From the NCBI RefSeq assembly GCF_001676385.1, contig NZ_LYVJ01000002.1, forward strand, positions 62,001-126,000: a DNA stretch of 64,000 nt. The letters run 5' to 3'. The DNA comes from Stenotrophomonas maltophilia. Its GTDB lineage: Bacteria; Pseudomonadota; Gammaproteobacteria; Xanthomonadales; Xanthomonadaceae. The position numbers were made by a program, and so were the translations under genes. Shown here piece after piece: positions 44,517-54,094 of this stretch. The notes under the pieces are model-generated. The model saw only the letters and a program-made list of their open reading frames with translations, did not search any database and had not been told where the DNA came from. Within the stretch, counting starts at the first letter, position 1. Each line of letters begins with the position of its first letter.

Positions 44517-47500
44517 ATGTCCAACTCCCGCTTCGTACATCTCCACGTCCACACCGAGTTCTCGCTGGCGGACTCGACCATCCGCGTGCCGGCCAAGCCG
44601 GATCAGGCAGACCCGAAGAAGGCCAAGCAGGCCAACCTGCTGTCGCGCTCGGTGGAACTCGGCCTGCCCGCACTGGCAGTGACCGATCTCAACAACCTGT
44701 TCGCCCTGGTCAAGTTCTACAAGGCCGCCGAAGGGGTGGGCATCAAGCCGATCGCCGGTGCCGACGTGCTGATCGCCGAGGAAGGCCAGGACCCGTGGCG
44801 GATGACCCTGCTGTGCCGTGATCGCGAGGGCTACCTGAGCCTGTCGCGGCTGCTGACCCGTGCCTGGATGGAAGGCCATCGCCCCGAAGGCGGCGTAGCC
44901 ATCCACCCGGACTGGCTGAAGGCCGGCAACGCCAACCTGTTCGCACTGGCCGGGCGGCAGAGCCTGGCCGGGCGCCTGGCGCTGGATGGCAAGCATGAAC
45001 TGGCCGAGCAGCAGCTGGCCGACTGGCAACGGGTATTCGGCGATGGCCTGCACCTGGAGCTGACCCGCACCGGCCGCGAGGGCGAGGAGACCTTCAACCA
45101 GTTCGCGCTGATGGCCGCAGGCCAGCGCGGCCTGCCGGTGGTGGCCAGCAATGACGTGCGCTTCCTGTCGCCGTCGGATTTCAGCGCGCACGAAGCGCGC
45201 GTGTGCATTTCCACCGGCCGCGTGCTGGACGACCCCAAGCGCCCACGCGAATACAGCGACCAGCAGTACCTGAAGTCGGCCGAGGAGATGTGCGCGCTGT
45301 TCGCCGACATTCCCGATGCGATCGACAACACGCTGGCGCTGGCCGAGCGCTGCAACATCGAGATGCGGCTGGGCACCTACTTCCTGCCCAACTATCCGGT
45401 GCCCGACGACGAGACCCTGGACACCTGGATCCAGAAGATGTCGCGCGATGGCCTGGAAGAACGCCTGGCGAAGAATCCGCTGGCGCCGGGCAAGACCCGC
45501 GAGGATTACTTCGAGCGCCTGGAGTTCGAGCTCGACACCATCATCAAGATGGGCTTCCCCGGCTACTTCCTGATCGTGGCCGACTTCATCCAGTGGGGCA
45601 AGGGCCAGGGCATCCCGATCGGCCCCGGCCGTGGTTCCGGCGCGGGTTCGCTGGTGGCGTGGGCGCTGAAGATCACCGATCTGGACCCGCTGCCATACAA
45701 CCTGCTGTTCGAGCGCTTCCTGAACCCGGAACGCGTGTCGATGCCCGACTTCGACATCGACTTCTGCATGGACCGCCGCGACGAAGTGATCGACTACGTC
45801 GCGCGCAAGTACGGGCGCGAACGCGTCAGCCAGATCATCACCTACGGCACCATGGCGGCCAAGGCAGTGGTGCGCGACTCCGGCCGCGTGCTGGGCTTCC
45901 CGTACGGCCTGGTCGACGGCGTCTCCAAGCTGATCCCGAACATCCTGGGCATCCACCTGAAGGATGCGCTGGGCAAGGGCAAGGAAGGCCCCAGCTCGGA
46001 AATGGCCTCGCCCGAACTGATCCAGCGCTACGAGTCCGAGGACGACGTCCGCGACCTGATCGACCTGGCACTGCAGCTGGAAGACCTGACCCGCAACGCC
46101 GGCAAGCACGCCGGCGGCGTGGTGATCGGTCCCGAGCCGCTGAGCGAATTCTGCCCGCTGTACGCCGAACACGACGAGAACGGCCTCGGCAAGAACCCGG
46201 TCACCCAGTTCGACAAGAACGACGTGGAAGAAGTCGGCCTGGTGAAGTTCGACTTCCTCGGCCTGCGCACGCTGACCATCATCGATTGGGCGGTGAAGGC
46301 GATCAACAAGCGCCACGAACGCGCGGGCATTCCGCCGGTGGACATCGCCGCGATCCCGCTCGACGACGCGCCCACCTACAAGGACATCTTCGCCAACGGC
46401 AACACCGGCGCGGTGTTCCAGTTCGAATCCTCCGGCATGCGCCGCCTGCTGAAGGACGCGCGCCCCGATCGTTTCGAAGACCTGATCGCGCTGGTGTCGC
46501 TGTACCGCCCTGGCCCGATGGACCTGATTCCTTCCTTCAACGCGCGCAAGCACGGCCAGGAAGAAATCATCTATCCCGATCCGCGCACCGAAGCCATCCT
46601 GAAGGACACCTACGGCATCATGGTGTACCAGGAGCAGGTGATGCAGATGGCGCAGATCGTCGGCGGCTACTCGCTGGGCGGCGCCGACCTGCTGCGCCGC
46701 GCGATGGGCAAGAAGGTGCCGGCCGAGATGGCCAAGCACCGCGAGATCTTCCGCGAGGGTGCGGCCAAGGGCGGTGTCGACGGTCCCAAGGCCGACGAGA
46801 TCTTCGACCTGATGGAGAAGTTCGCCGGCTACGGCTTCAACAAGTCGCACGCCGCCGCATATGCGCTGGTCAGCTACCAGACTGCTTGGCTGAAGCGGCA
46901 TTACCCGGCCGAATTCATGGCAGCCACGCTGTCGTCCGATCTGGACAATACCGACAAGGTGGTCGGCTTCCTCGACGAGGTGCGCAACCTGGGACTGACC
47001 GTGCTGCCGCCGAAGGTGAACCAGTCGGCCTTCATGTTCGAGGCGGTGACACCGGACACCATCCAGTATGGCCTTGGTGCGATCAAGGGCGTCGGCCAGG
47101 GTGCCTGCGAAGCCGTGGTCGAAGAACGCCAGAAGGGCGGCCCATACCGGGACCTGCTTGATTTCTGCACCCGCGTCGGCTCGGCCAAGCTCAACCGGCG
47201 CACGCTGGAAGCGATGATCAACTGCGGTGCATTGGACGAGCTGGGTCGCAACCGTGCATCGCTGATGCTGCAGCTGCCGGAAGTGATCAAGGCCACCGAC
47301 CAGATGGCACGTGAGCGCGCCTCCGGCCAGAACTCGTTGTTCGGTGGCCCGGACCCCAGCACGGTATCGATCCAGCTGGACCTGCCCGAAACCGACGAAT
47401 GGCCGCTGCTGCAACGCCTGAACGGTGAGCGTGACACGCTCGGCTTCTACCTCAGTGGCCATCCCTTCGACCCCTGGCGCGACGATGTGCGCGACCTGGT

Positions 47501-48107
47501 CGGCAACGATCTGGGCTCGGTGGAGAAGATCTGGAGCGCCAACAGTGGGGGCGGTGGTGGCGGCGAGAAACGCTGGCGCCCGGAAGTGCAGACGGTACTG
47601 GCCGGCCAGGTGGTCGGCGTGCGCCGCAAGGGTGAGAGCCAGATCTTCATCCAGCTGGAGGACGGACGCGGCCGTGTCGAGTGCAGCGCGTTCTCCGACG
47701 CGATGGCCGAATTCGGCCACCTGATGACCAAGGACCGCATCCTGGTCGTCAAGGGCGGCCTGCGCGAAGACGAGTTCAACGGCGGGTACGCGCTGCGCAT
47801 CCGCCAGTGCTGGGACTTCGACGAGGTCTGCGCCAACTACGCCACCCGCCTTTCGCTGCGCCTGGACCTGCGCCAGCAGCGCCCGGTGTGGGAGCGCATC
47901 AACGCGCTGCTCGACCGTCATCGCCCGGGCCGCACGCCACTTCGCCTGGACCTGCTGCTCAACGGTCCACAGGGCGGCGTCGCCGGCATGCTCGACGTCT
48001 CTGGCCAGAGCGCGGTACGCATCGATTCCAGACTGATGGAGGCGCTGCGCGCCGACCCGGCCGTGCGCACGCTGAAGGTGCGTTACAGCCCGCCGTGGGC
48101 CAGCTGA
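44517..48107 (+). CDS. dnaE: DNA polymerase III alpha subunit
   Basis: 1196-residue C-family replicative polymerase. N-terminal PHP domain (FVHLHVHTEFSLADS), then the palm with catalytic acids in PGRGSGAGSLVAWAL and PDFDIDFCMDRRDEVIDYV, fingers, tandem HhH and a C-terminal OB fold (VVGVRRKGESQIFIQLEDG). A six-Gly run lies just before the OB-fold domain (encoded near 47547-47565), probably a flexible linker. The ATG at 44517 matches the family start; the longer frame begins within the SMAG pair and is not coding. Confidence 0.97.
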   Translation: MSNSRFVHLHVHTEFSLADSTIRVPAKPDQADPKKAKQANLLSRSVELGLPALAVTDLNNLFALVKFYKAAEGVGIKPIAGADVLIAEEGQDPWRMTLLCRDREGYLSLSRLLTRAWMEGHRPEGGVAIHPDWLKAGNANLFALAGRQSLAGRLALDGKHELAEQQLADWQRVFGDGLHLELTRTGREGEETFNQFALMAAGQRGLPVVASNDVRFLSPSDFSAHEARVCISTGRVLDDPKRPREYSDQQYLKSAEEMCALFADIPDAIDNTLALAERCNIEMRLGTYFLPNYPVPDDETLDTWIQKMSRDGLEERLAKNPLAPGKTREDYFERLEFELDTIIKMGFPGYFLIVADFIQWGKGQGIPIGPGRGSGAGSLVAWALKITDLDPLPYNLLFERFLNPERVSMPDFDIDFCMDRRDEVIDYVARKYGRERVSQIITYGTMAAKAVVRDSGRVLGFPYGLVDGVSKLIPNILGIHLKDALGKGKEGPSSEMASPELIQRYESEDDVRDLIDLALQLEDLTRNAGKHAGGVVIGPEPLSEFCPLYAEHDENGLGKNPVTQFDKNDVEEVGLVKFDFLGLRTLTIIDWAVKAINKRHERAGIPPVDIAAIPLDDAPTYKDIFANGNTGAVFQFESSGMRRLLKDARPDRFEDLIALVSLYRPGPMDLIPSFNARKHGQEEIIYPDPRTEAILKDTYGIMVYQEQVMQMAQIVGGYSLGGADLLRRAMGKKVPAEMAKHREIFREGAAKGGVDGPKADEIFDLMEKFAGYGFNKSHAAAYALVSYQTAWLKRHYPAEFMAATLSSDLDNTDKVVGFLDEVRNLGLTVLPPKVNQSAFMFEAVTPDTIQYGLGAIKGVGQGACEAVVEERQKGGPYRDLLDFCTRVGSAKLNRRTLEAMINCGALDELGRNRASLMLQLPEVIKATDQMARERASGQNSLFGGPDPSTVSIQLDLPETDEWPLLQRLNGERDTLGFYLSGHPFDPWRDDVRDLVGNDLGSVEKIWSANSGGGGGGEKRWRPEVQTVLAGQVVGVRRKGESQIFIQLEDGRGRVECSAFSDAMAEFGHLMTKDRILVVKGGLREDEFNGGYALRIRQCWDFDEVCANYATRLSLRLDLRQQRPVWERINALLDRHRPGRTPLRLDLLLNGPQGGVAGMLDVSGQSAVRIDSRLMEALRADPAVRTLKVRYSPPWAS

Positions 48108-48171
48108 GGCCGGCCCCGTCGTTTCCCTGCCCTGCCCCTTTTCGCGTTCCCGATATCAAGGACGATTGCCG

Positions 48172-49041
48172 ATGAAGACCCTGTTGTTCCCCTTTGCCGC
48201 CGCATTGGCCCTGGCCGCCTGCTCGCCGTCGAAGATCGAGTTCCAGATCGACAACCCGACCGACACGCCGCTGGCGCTGAGCATCGACGGCCAGGACCTG
48301 CCGGTGACCGCGCACGGTTCGCGCCCGGTCTCGCTTGCCATCGGCGAGCATCGCCTGCACACCGACAGGCTCGGCGACGTGCGGTTCATCGTCTATGTGG
48401 ACGGTCGTGGCGGCCTGATCAACCCGACCCTGAGCGAGTACGTGATCGCCCGCGAGATCTATGTCACGGACGAGAGCAAGCTGAAGAACTTCGGCGTCGG
48501 CAACACCGGCATCGAGCTGGGAGGCGTCAGCTTCGAAGGTCCATTCGAGAAGAGCCACGAGCTGTTCATCGACAAGACCTGGACCTACGGCGTGCGTGAG
48601 CCGTTCCCGAAGGAAAAAGTGGTGGCCCATGTCGACTCCAGTGGCGGCCAGATCGTTGCCAAGGTGTTCACCGCCCCGGACTTCATTGCCTACGTGGAAG
48701 AAGGCATGGGCGAGCCTGGCGCGTTCAAGCGCGAGCAGCCGGCAGGTTACGTTGCCCCGGTCCATGCGCTGGAGCGGGCCCCGGCCACCTTGCCAGCCCT
48801 GGACCCGGCCTTCGAAGCGCATGCCGGCCCCCTGCGCGAGGTCTACGCGCGCTGGCTGAAGGCCACCACCGCCGATGAACAGAAGGCCTTGCGCAAGCAG
48901 GACTTCGACGCGCAGATGGCCTTCACTTCGGCCACCGCGACCCTGGGAGCCAAGCTGGGGCGGGACGCCAACGAGGCCTACAACGACTTTGTCTCGCAAC
49001 GCAGCCAGCTGATGGGCCGCAGCGCCCTGGTGGTGCCCTGA
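48172..49041 (+). CDS. Uncharacterised lipoprotein
   Basis: 289 residues with a lipoprotein signal (lipobox LAAC, Cys at residue 19). The first ~110 mature residues look like beta-rich repeats (FQIDNPTDTPLALSIDGQ); the C-terminal third is helical and charged. I do not recognise a family. It lies between dnaE and accA, which are adjacent in E. coli, so it is a lineage-specific insertion in the cluster. Location, inner or outer membrane, is open (Ser at +2 suggests outer). Confidence 0.82.
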   Translation: MKTLLFPFAAALALAACSPSKIEFQIDNPTDTPLALSIDGQDLPVTAHGSRPVSLAIGEHRLHTDRLGDVRFIVYVDGRGGLINPTLSEYVIAREIYVTDESKLKNFGVGNTGIELGGVSFEGPFEKSHELFIDKTWTYGVREPFPKEKVVAHVDSSGGQIVAKVFTAPDFIAYVEEGMGEPGAFKREQPAGYVAPVHALERAPATLPALDPAFEAHAGPLREVYARWLKATTADEQKALRKQDFDAQMAFTSATATLGAKLGRDANEAYNDFVSQRSQLMGRSALVVP

Positions 49042-49154
49042 GCTGACTGGCGCGCCCCGCCCGGCTGCGCTACCGTCGCCTTCCAGACGAAGGCGTACGG
49101 GTGGTCCGCACGCATTCGGCTAGAATTGCCCTCTTCTTTACACGACGGCTTCCG

Positions 49155-50114
49155 ATGAATCCGAACTACCTCGACTTCGAGCAACCCATCGCCGACCTGG
49201 AAGCCAAGATCCAGGAACTGCGCAACGCCAGCGCCGGGCCGGCGGTCAATGTCGAGGCGGAAGTGAATGCGCTGCAGGACAAGCTGCGCGCGCGCACCGC
49301 GCAGATCTTCCGCAACCTGACGTCCTGGCAGGTCCTGCAGCTGGCCCGCCACCCGTCGCGCCCGTACACCGCCGACTACATCCGCATCATCTGCGATGAG
49401 TTCCAGGAGCTGGCGGGCGACCGCGCCTTCGCCGACGACAAGGCCATCATGGGTGGCCTGGCCCGCATCAACGGCCGTGCGGTGATGGTGATCGGCCACC
49501 AGAAGGGCCGTGACACCAAGGAAAAGATCAAGCGCAACTTCGGCATGCCCAAGCCGGAGGGTTACCGCAAGGCACTGCGCCTGATGAAGATGGCCGAGCG
49601 CTTCGGCCTGCCGGTGCTGACCCTGATCGATACCGCCGGTGCCTGGCCGGGCATCGACGCCGAGTCGCGTGGCCAGTCCGAGGCGATCGCCCGCAACCTG
49701 ATCGAGATGGCCGAACTGAAGGTGCCGATCATCTGCACCGTGATCGGCGAAGGCGGCTCCGGCGGCGCACTGGCGCTGGGCGTGGGCGACCGCACCGTGA
49801 TGCTGGAATACGCGGTGTACTCGACCATCACCCCGGAAGGCTGCGCCTCGATCCTGTGGAAAGACGCGGGCAAGGCCAAGGAAGCGGCAGAGCAGCTGGG
49901 CCTGACCGCCCCGCGCCTGAAGAGCCTGGGCCTGGTCGACAAGGTCGTGCGCGAGCCGACCGGTGGCGCCCACCGCAACCCGACGCAGATGGCCAAGCGG
50001 CTGAAGGCGGTGCTGCTGAACGAGCTGGACGCGCTGGACAAGCTGTCCACCGAGCAGTTGCTGGAACAGCGCTACACGCGCCTGCGCAGCTACGGCACGT
50101 ACGAAGCAGCCTGA
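49155..50114 (+). CDS. accA: Acetyl-CoA carboxylase carboxyltransferase subunit alpha
   Basis: 319 residues; with AccD transfers carboxyl from biotin to acetyl-CoA, the first step of fatty acid synthesis. Crotonase-like fold with [20 protein letters not shown] and the oxyanion-hole region [18 protein letters not shown] at 49155. A TAGAAT -10-like hexamer is at 49121-49126. A 13-bp perfect hairpin follows the stop by 11 bp. Confidence 0.97.
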   Translation: MNPNYLDFEQPIADLEAKIQELRNASAGPAVNVEAEVNALQDKLRARTAQIFRNLTSWQVLQLARHPSRPYTADYIRIICDEFQELAGDRAFADDKAIMGGLARINGRAVMVIGHQKGRDTKEKIKRNFGMPKPEGYRKALRLMKMAERFGLPVLTLIDTAGAWPGIDAESRGQSEAIARNLIEMAELKVPIICTVIGEGGSGGALALGVGDRTVMLEYAVYSTITPEGCASILWKDAGKAKEAAEQLGLTAPRLKSLGLVDKVVREPTGGAHRNPTQMAKRLKAVLLNELDALDKLSTEQLLEQRYTRLRSYGTYEAA

Positions 50115-50125
50115 TTCATCGGCTT

Positions 50126-50362
50126 GTTACTTTCTTGCTCGTGCAAGAAAGTAACCAAAGAACACGCCGCCGAACGCGAGCCGGTGCTGTGCACCGGTTC
50201 CCTGCGCTTCTCGGTGAATCAGGGGACGGCGCCGAACTCGCTGCGCTCACACATCGGCGCCTCTTCGCCCCTGTTTCACCTGCGATGCTCGGCTCGCTCA
50301 TGGCGGACCTGAACATCAAAAACCACAGCTGCACCCAGTAGAGCCACGCCATGCGTGGATGC
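50126..50362. repeat. Long intergenic repeat, copy A
   Basis: About 237 bp. It opens with a perfect 13-bp hairpin (GTTACTTTCTTGC/GCAAGAAAGTAAC, 50126-50155). Conserved blocks follow, such as CTTCTCGGTGAATCAGGGGA and GCGATGCTCGGCTCGCTC, and it closes with a SMAG palindrome (50338-50362). The same order recurs at 55.5-56.0 kb. The short ORFs in it appear to follow from the repeat rather than being genes. The first hairpin may terminate accA. Confidence 0.75.
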
Positions 50363-50398
50363 ATCTGTGCGATGCGCCGCGCGCGCAGCGCGCCCCGT

Positions 50399-50854
50399 TC
50401 AGAACGGCTTGGCCAGCACCAGCCACACGATCGGAATGAAGGCCAGCAGCGGGATCTCGTTGATCCAGCGCAGCGCGCGCGACGACGGCAGCGCCCGGCC
50501 CTTGGCCACGCCCTTGAGCAGGCGCCCGATCCAGATGAAATACGCCAGCAGCACCACCACCAGACCCAGCTTGGCGTGCAGCCAACCGGCAGCCCCTGGC
50601 GCGACCATGGTCGGGAAATCCGGGATGACCTTGTAGCCCAGCCACAGCACCAGGCCGAGCAGGAATGCCAGTCCGAACATCGAGTGGCCGAAGCGGTACA
50701 GGCGCATGCCCATCAGCTGCAGGCGCTCGGTCACCGCCGGCTGGCCTGCGGTCTCGGCCAGGTTCACCAGGATGCGCGGCAGATAGAACACCGTGGCCAT
50801 CCACGCCACCACGAAGACGATGTGGAAGGTCTTGACCCAGTAGTAGCTCTGCAT
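50399..50854 (-). CDS. HemJ-like / CopD-family membrane protein
   Basis: 151 residues with four hydrophobic helices. The start YYWVKTFHIVFVVAWMATVF with FYLPRILV matches HemJ, the protoporphyrinogen IX oxidase of many proteobacteria (conserved His near residue 11). I chose the ATG at 50854 because upstream in-frame residues lack similarity. Orientation is opposite to accA. Stenotrophomonas may hold another such oxidase elsewhere, which would change the reading; hence no symbol. Confidence 0.82.
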   Translation of the reverse strand: MQSYYWVKTFHIVFVVAWMATVFYLPRILVNLAETAGQPAVTERLQLMGMRLYRFGHSMFGLAFLLGLVLWLGYKVIPDFPTMVAPGAAGWLHAKLGLVVVLLAYFIWIGRLLKGVAKGRALPSSRALRWINEIPLLAFIPIVWLVLAKPF

Positions 50855-51003
50855 GCGCTCGCTCCGGCGGCTGGCGTAGGTTGGCGGCCATTCTCGCATG
50901 CCATGGCGAAGCCGCCGCAGGCACGCACGCTGCGGCATGTCGACGCATGGTGCCCCGCAACGCCTTAGGATAGGCGCCGTTTTCACCGATCACGCACCGC
51001 CCC

Positions 51004-51594
51004 ATGGACAAGACCTACGACGCCGCCTACTTCCAGCGCTGGTATCGCCGCGCCGACATCGGAGGCAGCGCCCGCCTGGCACGCAAGGTCGCTTTGGCCG
51101 TGGCCAGTGCCGAGTACTACCTCGAGCGGCCGATCCGCAGCGTGCTGGACATCGGCTGCGGCGAAGGCGCCTGGCGCGCGCCGCTGCTGAAGCTGCGTCC
51201 GAAGGTCGAATACCTGGGCTTTGACAGCAGCGAGTACGCTGTGCGCCGCTACGGCCGAACCCGCAACCTGCACCTGGCCCGGTTCGGCGACTTCGCCTGG
51301 CTGCGGCCCTGCGCCCCGGTCGACCTGCTGGTCTGCTCCGACGTGATGCACTACGTGCCCGACCGCGAGCTGCGCGCCGGCCTGGCCGGCGTGGCTGAGC
51401 TGACCGGCGGCGTGGCCTTCCTGGAGACCTTCGCCGCCGAGGATGCGTTCGAGGGCGACCACGACGGTTTCCAGGCCCGCCCGGCGCGCTGGTACCGGCG
51501 GACGTTGGCCCGGCACGGCCTGCTGCCGGTCGGGTCGCACTGCTGGCTTGGCCCCGCCCTGGCAGGCGATGCGGCCGCGTTGGAACGGATGTGA
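51004..51594 (+). CDS. Class I SAM-dependent methyltransferase
   Basis: 196 residues with a single Rossmann-type methyltransferase domain. Motif I is VLDIGCGEGAW (near residue 47-57), the acidic end of strand 2 is LGFDSSE, and motif IV-like VDLLVCSDVMHYV follows. Substrate unknown. Divergent from the HemJ-like gene with 149 bp between the starts. Confidence 0.85.
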   Translation: MDKTYDAAYFQRWYRRADIGGSARLARKVALAVASAEYYLERPIRSVLDIGCGEGAWRAPLLKLRPKVEYLGFDSSEYAVRRYGRTRNLHLARFGDFAWLRPCAPVDLLVCSDVMHYVPDRELRAGLAGVAELTGGVAFLETFAAEDAFEGDHDGFQARPARWYRRTLARHGLLPVGSHCWLGPALAGDAAALERM

Positions 51595-51687
51595 ATCCGG
51601 ATTCATTATTTTCAGCCGACTTAACCTGCGGGACACCCGGATGGGATATGCTGCGCGGCAACATATGACCATACATATTCGGTCGGC

Positions 51688-52995
51688 ATGCTCTATCAAC
51701 TGCACGAACTGACCCGCAACCTGCTCGCCCCCTGGGTGCACCAGGCCCAGGCCAACGCCAGGTTCTTCACCAACCCGGGCCACTGGTGGTCGCAGATGCC
51801 GGGCGCCGATCGCCTGGCGGCGGTCAACGAGCTGTTCCACCGCATCGGCAAGGATTACGAGAAGCCCGAATGGGGCATCAACGAAATCGACGTCGAAGGC
51901 GAGCGCGTGCCGATCGTCGTGCACGAGGAAGTGAGCAAGCCGTTCTGCAAGCTGCTGCGCTTCAAGCGCCACAGCAATGAAGCCGAGCAGCTGCACACCA
52001 TGCTCAACCAGCCGTTCGTTCTGGTGGTGGCGCCCCTGTCAGGCCATCACGCCACGCTGCTGCGCGACACCGTGCGCACGCTGCTGCGCGACCATCGCGT
52101 ATACGTCACCGACTGGGTGGATGCACGCATGGTGCCGGCCAGCGAAGGCGAGTTCGGCCTGGACGACTACGTCGCCTACATCCAGGAATTCATCCGCCAC
52201 CTCGGCGTGGAGCGCCTGCACGTAGTCAGTGTCTGCCAACCGACCGTGCCAGTGCTGGCAGCGGTATCGCTGATGGCCAGCCGCGGTGAACCAACGCCGC
52301 GCACGCTGGTGATGATGGGCGGCCCGATCGATGCGCGCTGCAGCCCGACCGCCGTGAACAACCTGGCTACGCAGAACCCGCTGTCGTGGTTCGAGAACAA
52401 CGTCATCCACACCGTGCCGGCCAGCTATCCCGGTGCCGGCCGCCGCGTGTATCCGGGGTTCCTGCAGCACGCCGGCTTCCTGTCGATGAACCCGAGCCGC
52501 CATTTCAGCTCGCACTGGGATTTCTACACCGACCTGGTCAAGGGCGACCTGGAAGACGCCGACGCGCACCGTCGCTTCTACGACGAGTACAACGCAGTAC
52601 TCGACATGCCGGCCAAGTACTACCTGGATACCATCCGCGTGGTGTTCCAGGATTTCCTGCTGCCGCGTGGCGAATGGGTGGTCAACGGCGAAAAGGTCGA
52701 TCCGTCGGCGATCCGCGATACCGCGCTGCTGAGCATTGAAGGCGAGCTGGACGACATTGCCGGGCTCGGCCAGACCGAAGCGGCGCAGGCGCTGTGCACC
52801 GGCATCAGCGCTGACCAGCGCGAGCATTTCATCGTCGAAGGCGCCGGCCACTATGGCATTTTCAGTGGCCGTCGCTGGCGCGAAGTGGTGTATCCGAAGG
52901 TGCGCGACTTCTTCGCCGCGCATGCCGAAGCGCCTGCGGCGAAGGCTTCGAAGAAGAAGAACAACGTCACCCCGCTGCGGCGCAAGGCGGGCTGA
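51688..52995 (+). CDS. phaZ: Intracellular polyhydroxybutyrate depolymerase
   Basis: 435 residues without a signal peptide, matching the intracellular PHA depolymerase family that mobilises storage granules. The alpha/beta-hydrolase nucleophile is Cys183 in the lipase-box-like VVSVCQPTVPVLA, characteristic of this group. The C-terminus ends in a Lys-rich tail (KASKKKNNVTP). Upstream, ACATAT occurs twice (51661, 51673) and GACC/GGTC arms flank an AT-rich core, suggesting a regulated promoter. No PHA synthase is in the window. Confidence 0.9.
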   Translation: MLYQLHELTRNLLAPWVHQAQANARFFTNPGHWWSQMPGADRLAAVNELFHRIGKDYEKPEWGINEIDVEGERVPIVVHEEVSKPFCKLLRFKRHSNEAEQLHTMLNQPFVLVVAPLSGHHATLLRDTVRTLLRDHRVYVTDWVDARMVPASEGEFGLDDYVAYIQEFIRHLGVERLHVVSVCQPTVPVLAAVSLMASRGEPTPRTLVMMGGPIDARCSPTAVNNLATQNPLSWFENNVIHTVPASYPGAGRRVYPGFLQHAGFLSMNPSRHFSSHWDFYTDLVKGDLEDADAHRRFYDEYNAVLDMPAKYYLDTIRVVFQDFLLPRGEWVVNGEKVDPSAIRDTALLSIEGELDDIAGLGQTEAAQALCTGISADQREHFIVEGAGHYGIFSGRRWREVVYPKVRDFFAAHAEAPAAKASKKKNNVTPLRRKAG

Positions 52996-53004
52996 TTCCC
53001 GGCA

Positions 53005-53097
53005 GGGGTCGGATCCCTTTCCAACGGAAAGGGCTCTGACCCCAGCATGATGGGATCCGGGGTCAGAGCCCTGTTCTGCGAACAGGGATCCGACCCC
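53005..53097. repeat. Paired RAYT-type palindromic repeat
   Basis: Two hairpins, 53005-53043 and 53059-53097. Each has GGGGTC..GACCCC ends and CCCTTTCC/GGAAAGGG or CCCTGTTC/GAACAGGG inner arms, and they are inverted relative to one another. The GGGGTCAGAGCCC core is a REP family common in proteobacteria (from memory). It lies between the convergent phaZ and sensor genes and could end both messages. Confidence 0.7.
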
Positions 53098-53104
53098 TGG
53101 CCTG

Positions 53105-54094
53105 TTACAACCGCACCAGCAGGTTCTTGGCGATCAGCCCGTGCAGCTTGCCGATGGCACGCGCCAGGTGCATCGTCAGCACCAGCAGCAGCACGCCTGC
53201 GGCGGCAGTGGCGATGCCCAGCAACGGCGAGGCGGCCATCGGCAGCATGTTCACGCCGTCGACATACACCCCCGGCAGGTCACCGCTGAACAGCGCCGCC
53301 ACAGGCGCCCAGACCAGGCCCAGCGACAGCGACAGCAGGGTCACTGCGATGCTGAAGTAGGCCACGCCGAGCGGCAGCATCAGCACGAAGTACAGCAGCG
53401 TCAGCCAGGTCCGGCCGTCGGTGAACATGTCGCCGATGCGCTGCAGCCAGGTGCGGCTGCGGTCGGTATAGCGCGGACGGCGCGGCATGCGTTCGCCGAG
53501 CAGCGCCTCCACCAGCCGCCCTTCCAGCAGCGCCAGCCCGCGCACCGAGCCGAAGAACAGCACGGTCAGCGGGATGCCGACGATCAGGACCAGCAGGCCC
53601 AACGACAGCGACAGGCCGGTCACCACCCAGGTGAAGAAGAAGATGCCGGTGGCCAGCGACAGCAGCATGTAGAACAGCGCGCCGTAGGTATGCGGATCGG
53701 CCACCACGCCGAAGAAGCGGGCCAGCAGCGAGCGCGGCACCGGCGCCGGCGGTGGTGCGGCCGGCTCCACGCCACTGGCTTCGGCCGCCGCACGCAGCAC
53801 CGGCGCGGTATCCGCACGCGGCGTGCGCAGCGCGCGGTTCACCGTCACTTCGGTCTCGCGGTAGATCTCGGCCACTTCATCAGGCGCACCGTAGCTACCG
53901 GCGACGTCGGCGATCACCTCGGCTTCGCTGCGGCCAGGCTGCGCCGCCAGCTCCGAGCGCAGGTATTCCTCGGCGTCGTACAGCGCGTCCTGCACCATCG
54001 CCGCATCGGCACCCTCCAGCGCCGCGCGCAGCTGCGCCAGGTACTGCGGAATGGTGGTCGGCAGGGCGCTGCCTGCCAGGTTCGGGTCGTTCAT
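53105..54094 (-). CDS. Membrane protein with DUF1700-like head and sensor domain, PadR partner
   Basis: 329 residues. The cytoplasmic N-terminal ~70 residues (YLAQLRAALEGADAAMVQDA.. with EVIADVAGSYGAPDEVA) resemble the DUF1700/HAAS helical module commonly linked to PadR regulators. A Pro/Ala linker follows, then a membrane region with about four to six helices like the Sensor family. Its ATG overlaps the padR stop (ATGA at 54091), so the pair is one operon. A role as membrane sensor or antagonist acting with PadR is inferred. Confidence 0.8.
   Translation of the reverse strand: MNDPNLAGSALPTTIPQYLAQLRAALEGADAAMVQDALYDAEEYLRSELAAQPGRSEAEVIADVAGSYGAPDEVAEIYRETEVTVNRALRTPRADTAPVLRAAAEASGVEPAAPPPAPVPRSLLARFFGVVADPHTYGALFYMLLSLATGIFFFTWVVTGLSLSLGLLVLIVGIPLTVLFFGSVRGLALLEGRLVEALLGERMPRRPRYTDRSRTWLQRIGDMFTDGRTWLTLLYFVLMLPLGVAYFSIAVTLLSLSLGLVWAPVAALFSGDLPGVYVDGVNMLPMAASPLLGIATAAAGVLLLVLTMHLARAIGKLHGLIAKNLLVRL

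Noticed and set aside
44346-47921. 1191-residue minus-strand frame opposite dnaE
   Set aside because: Antisense shadow of dnaE; no domain, biased composition.
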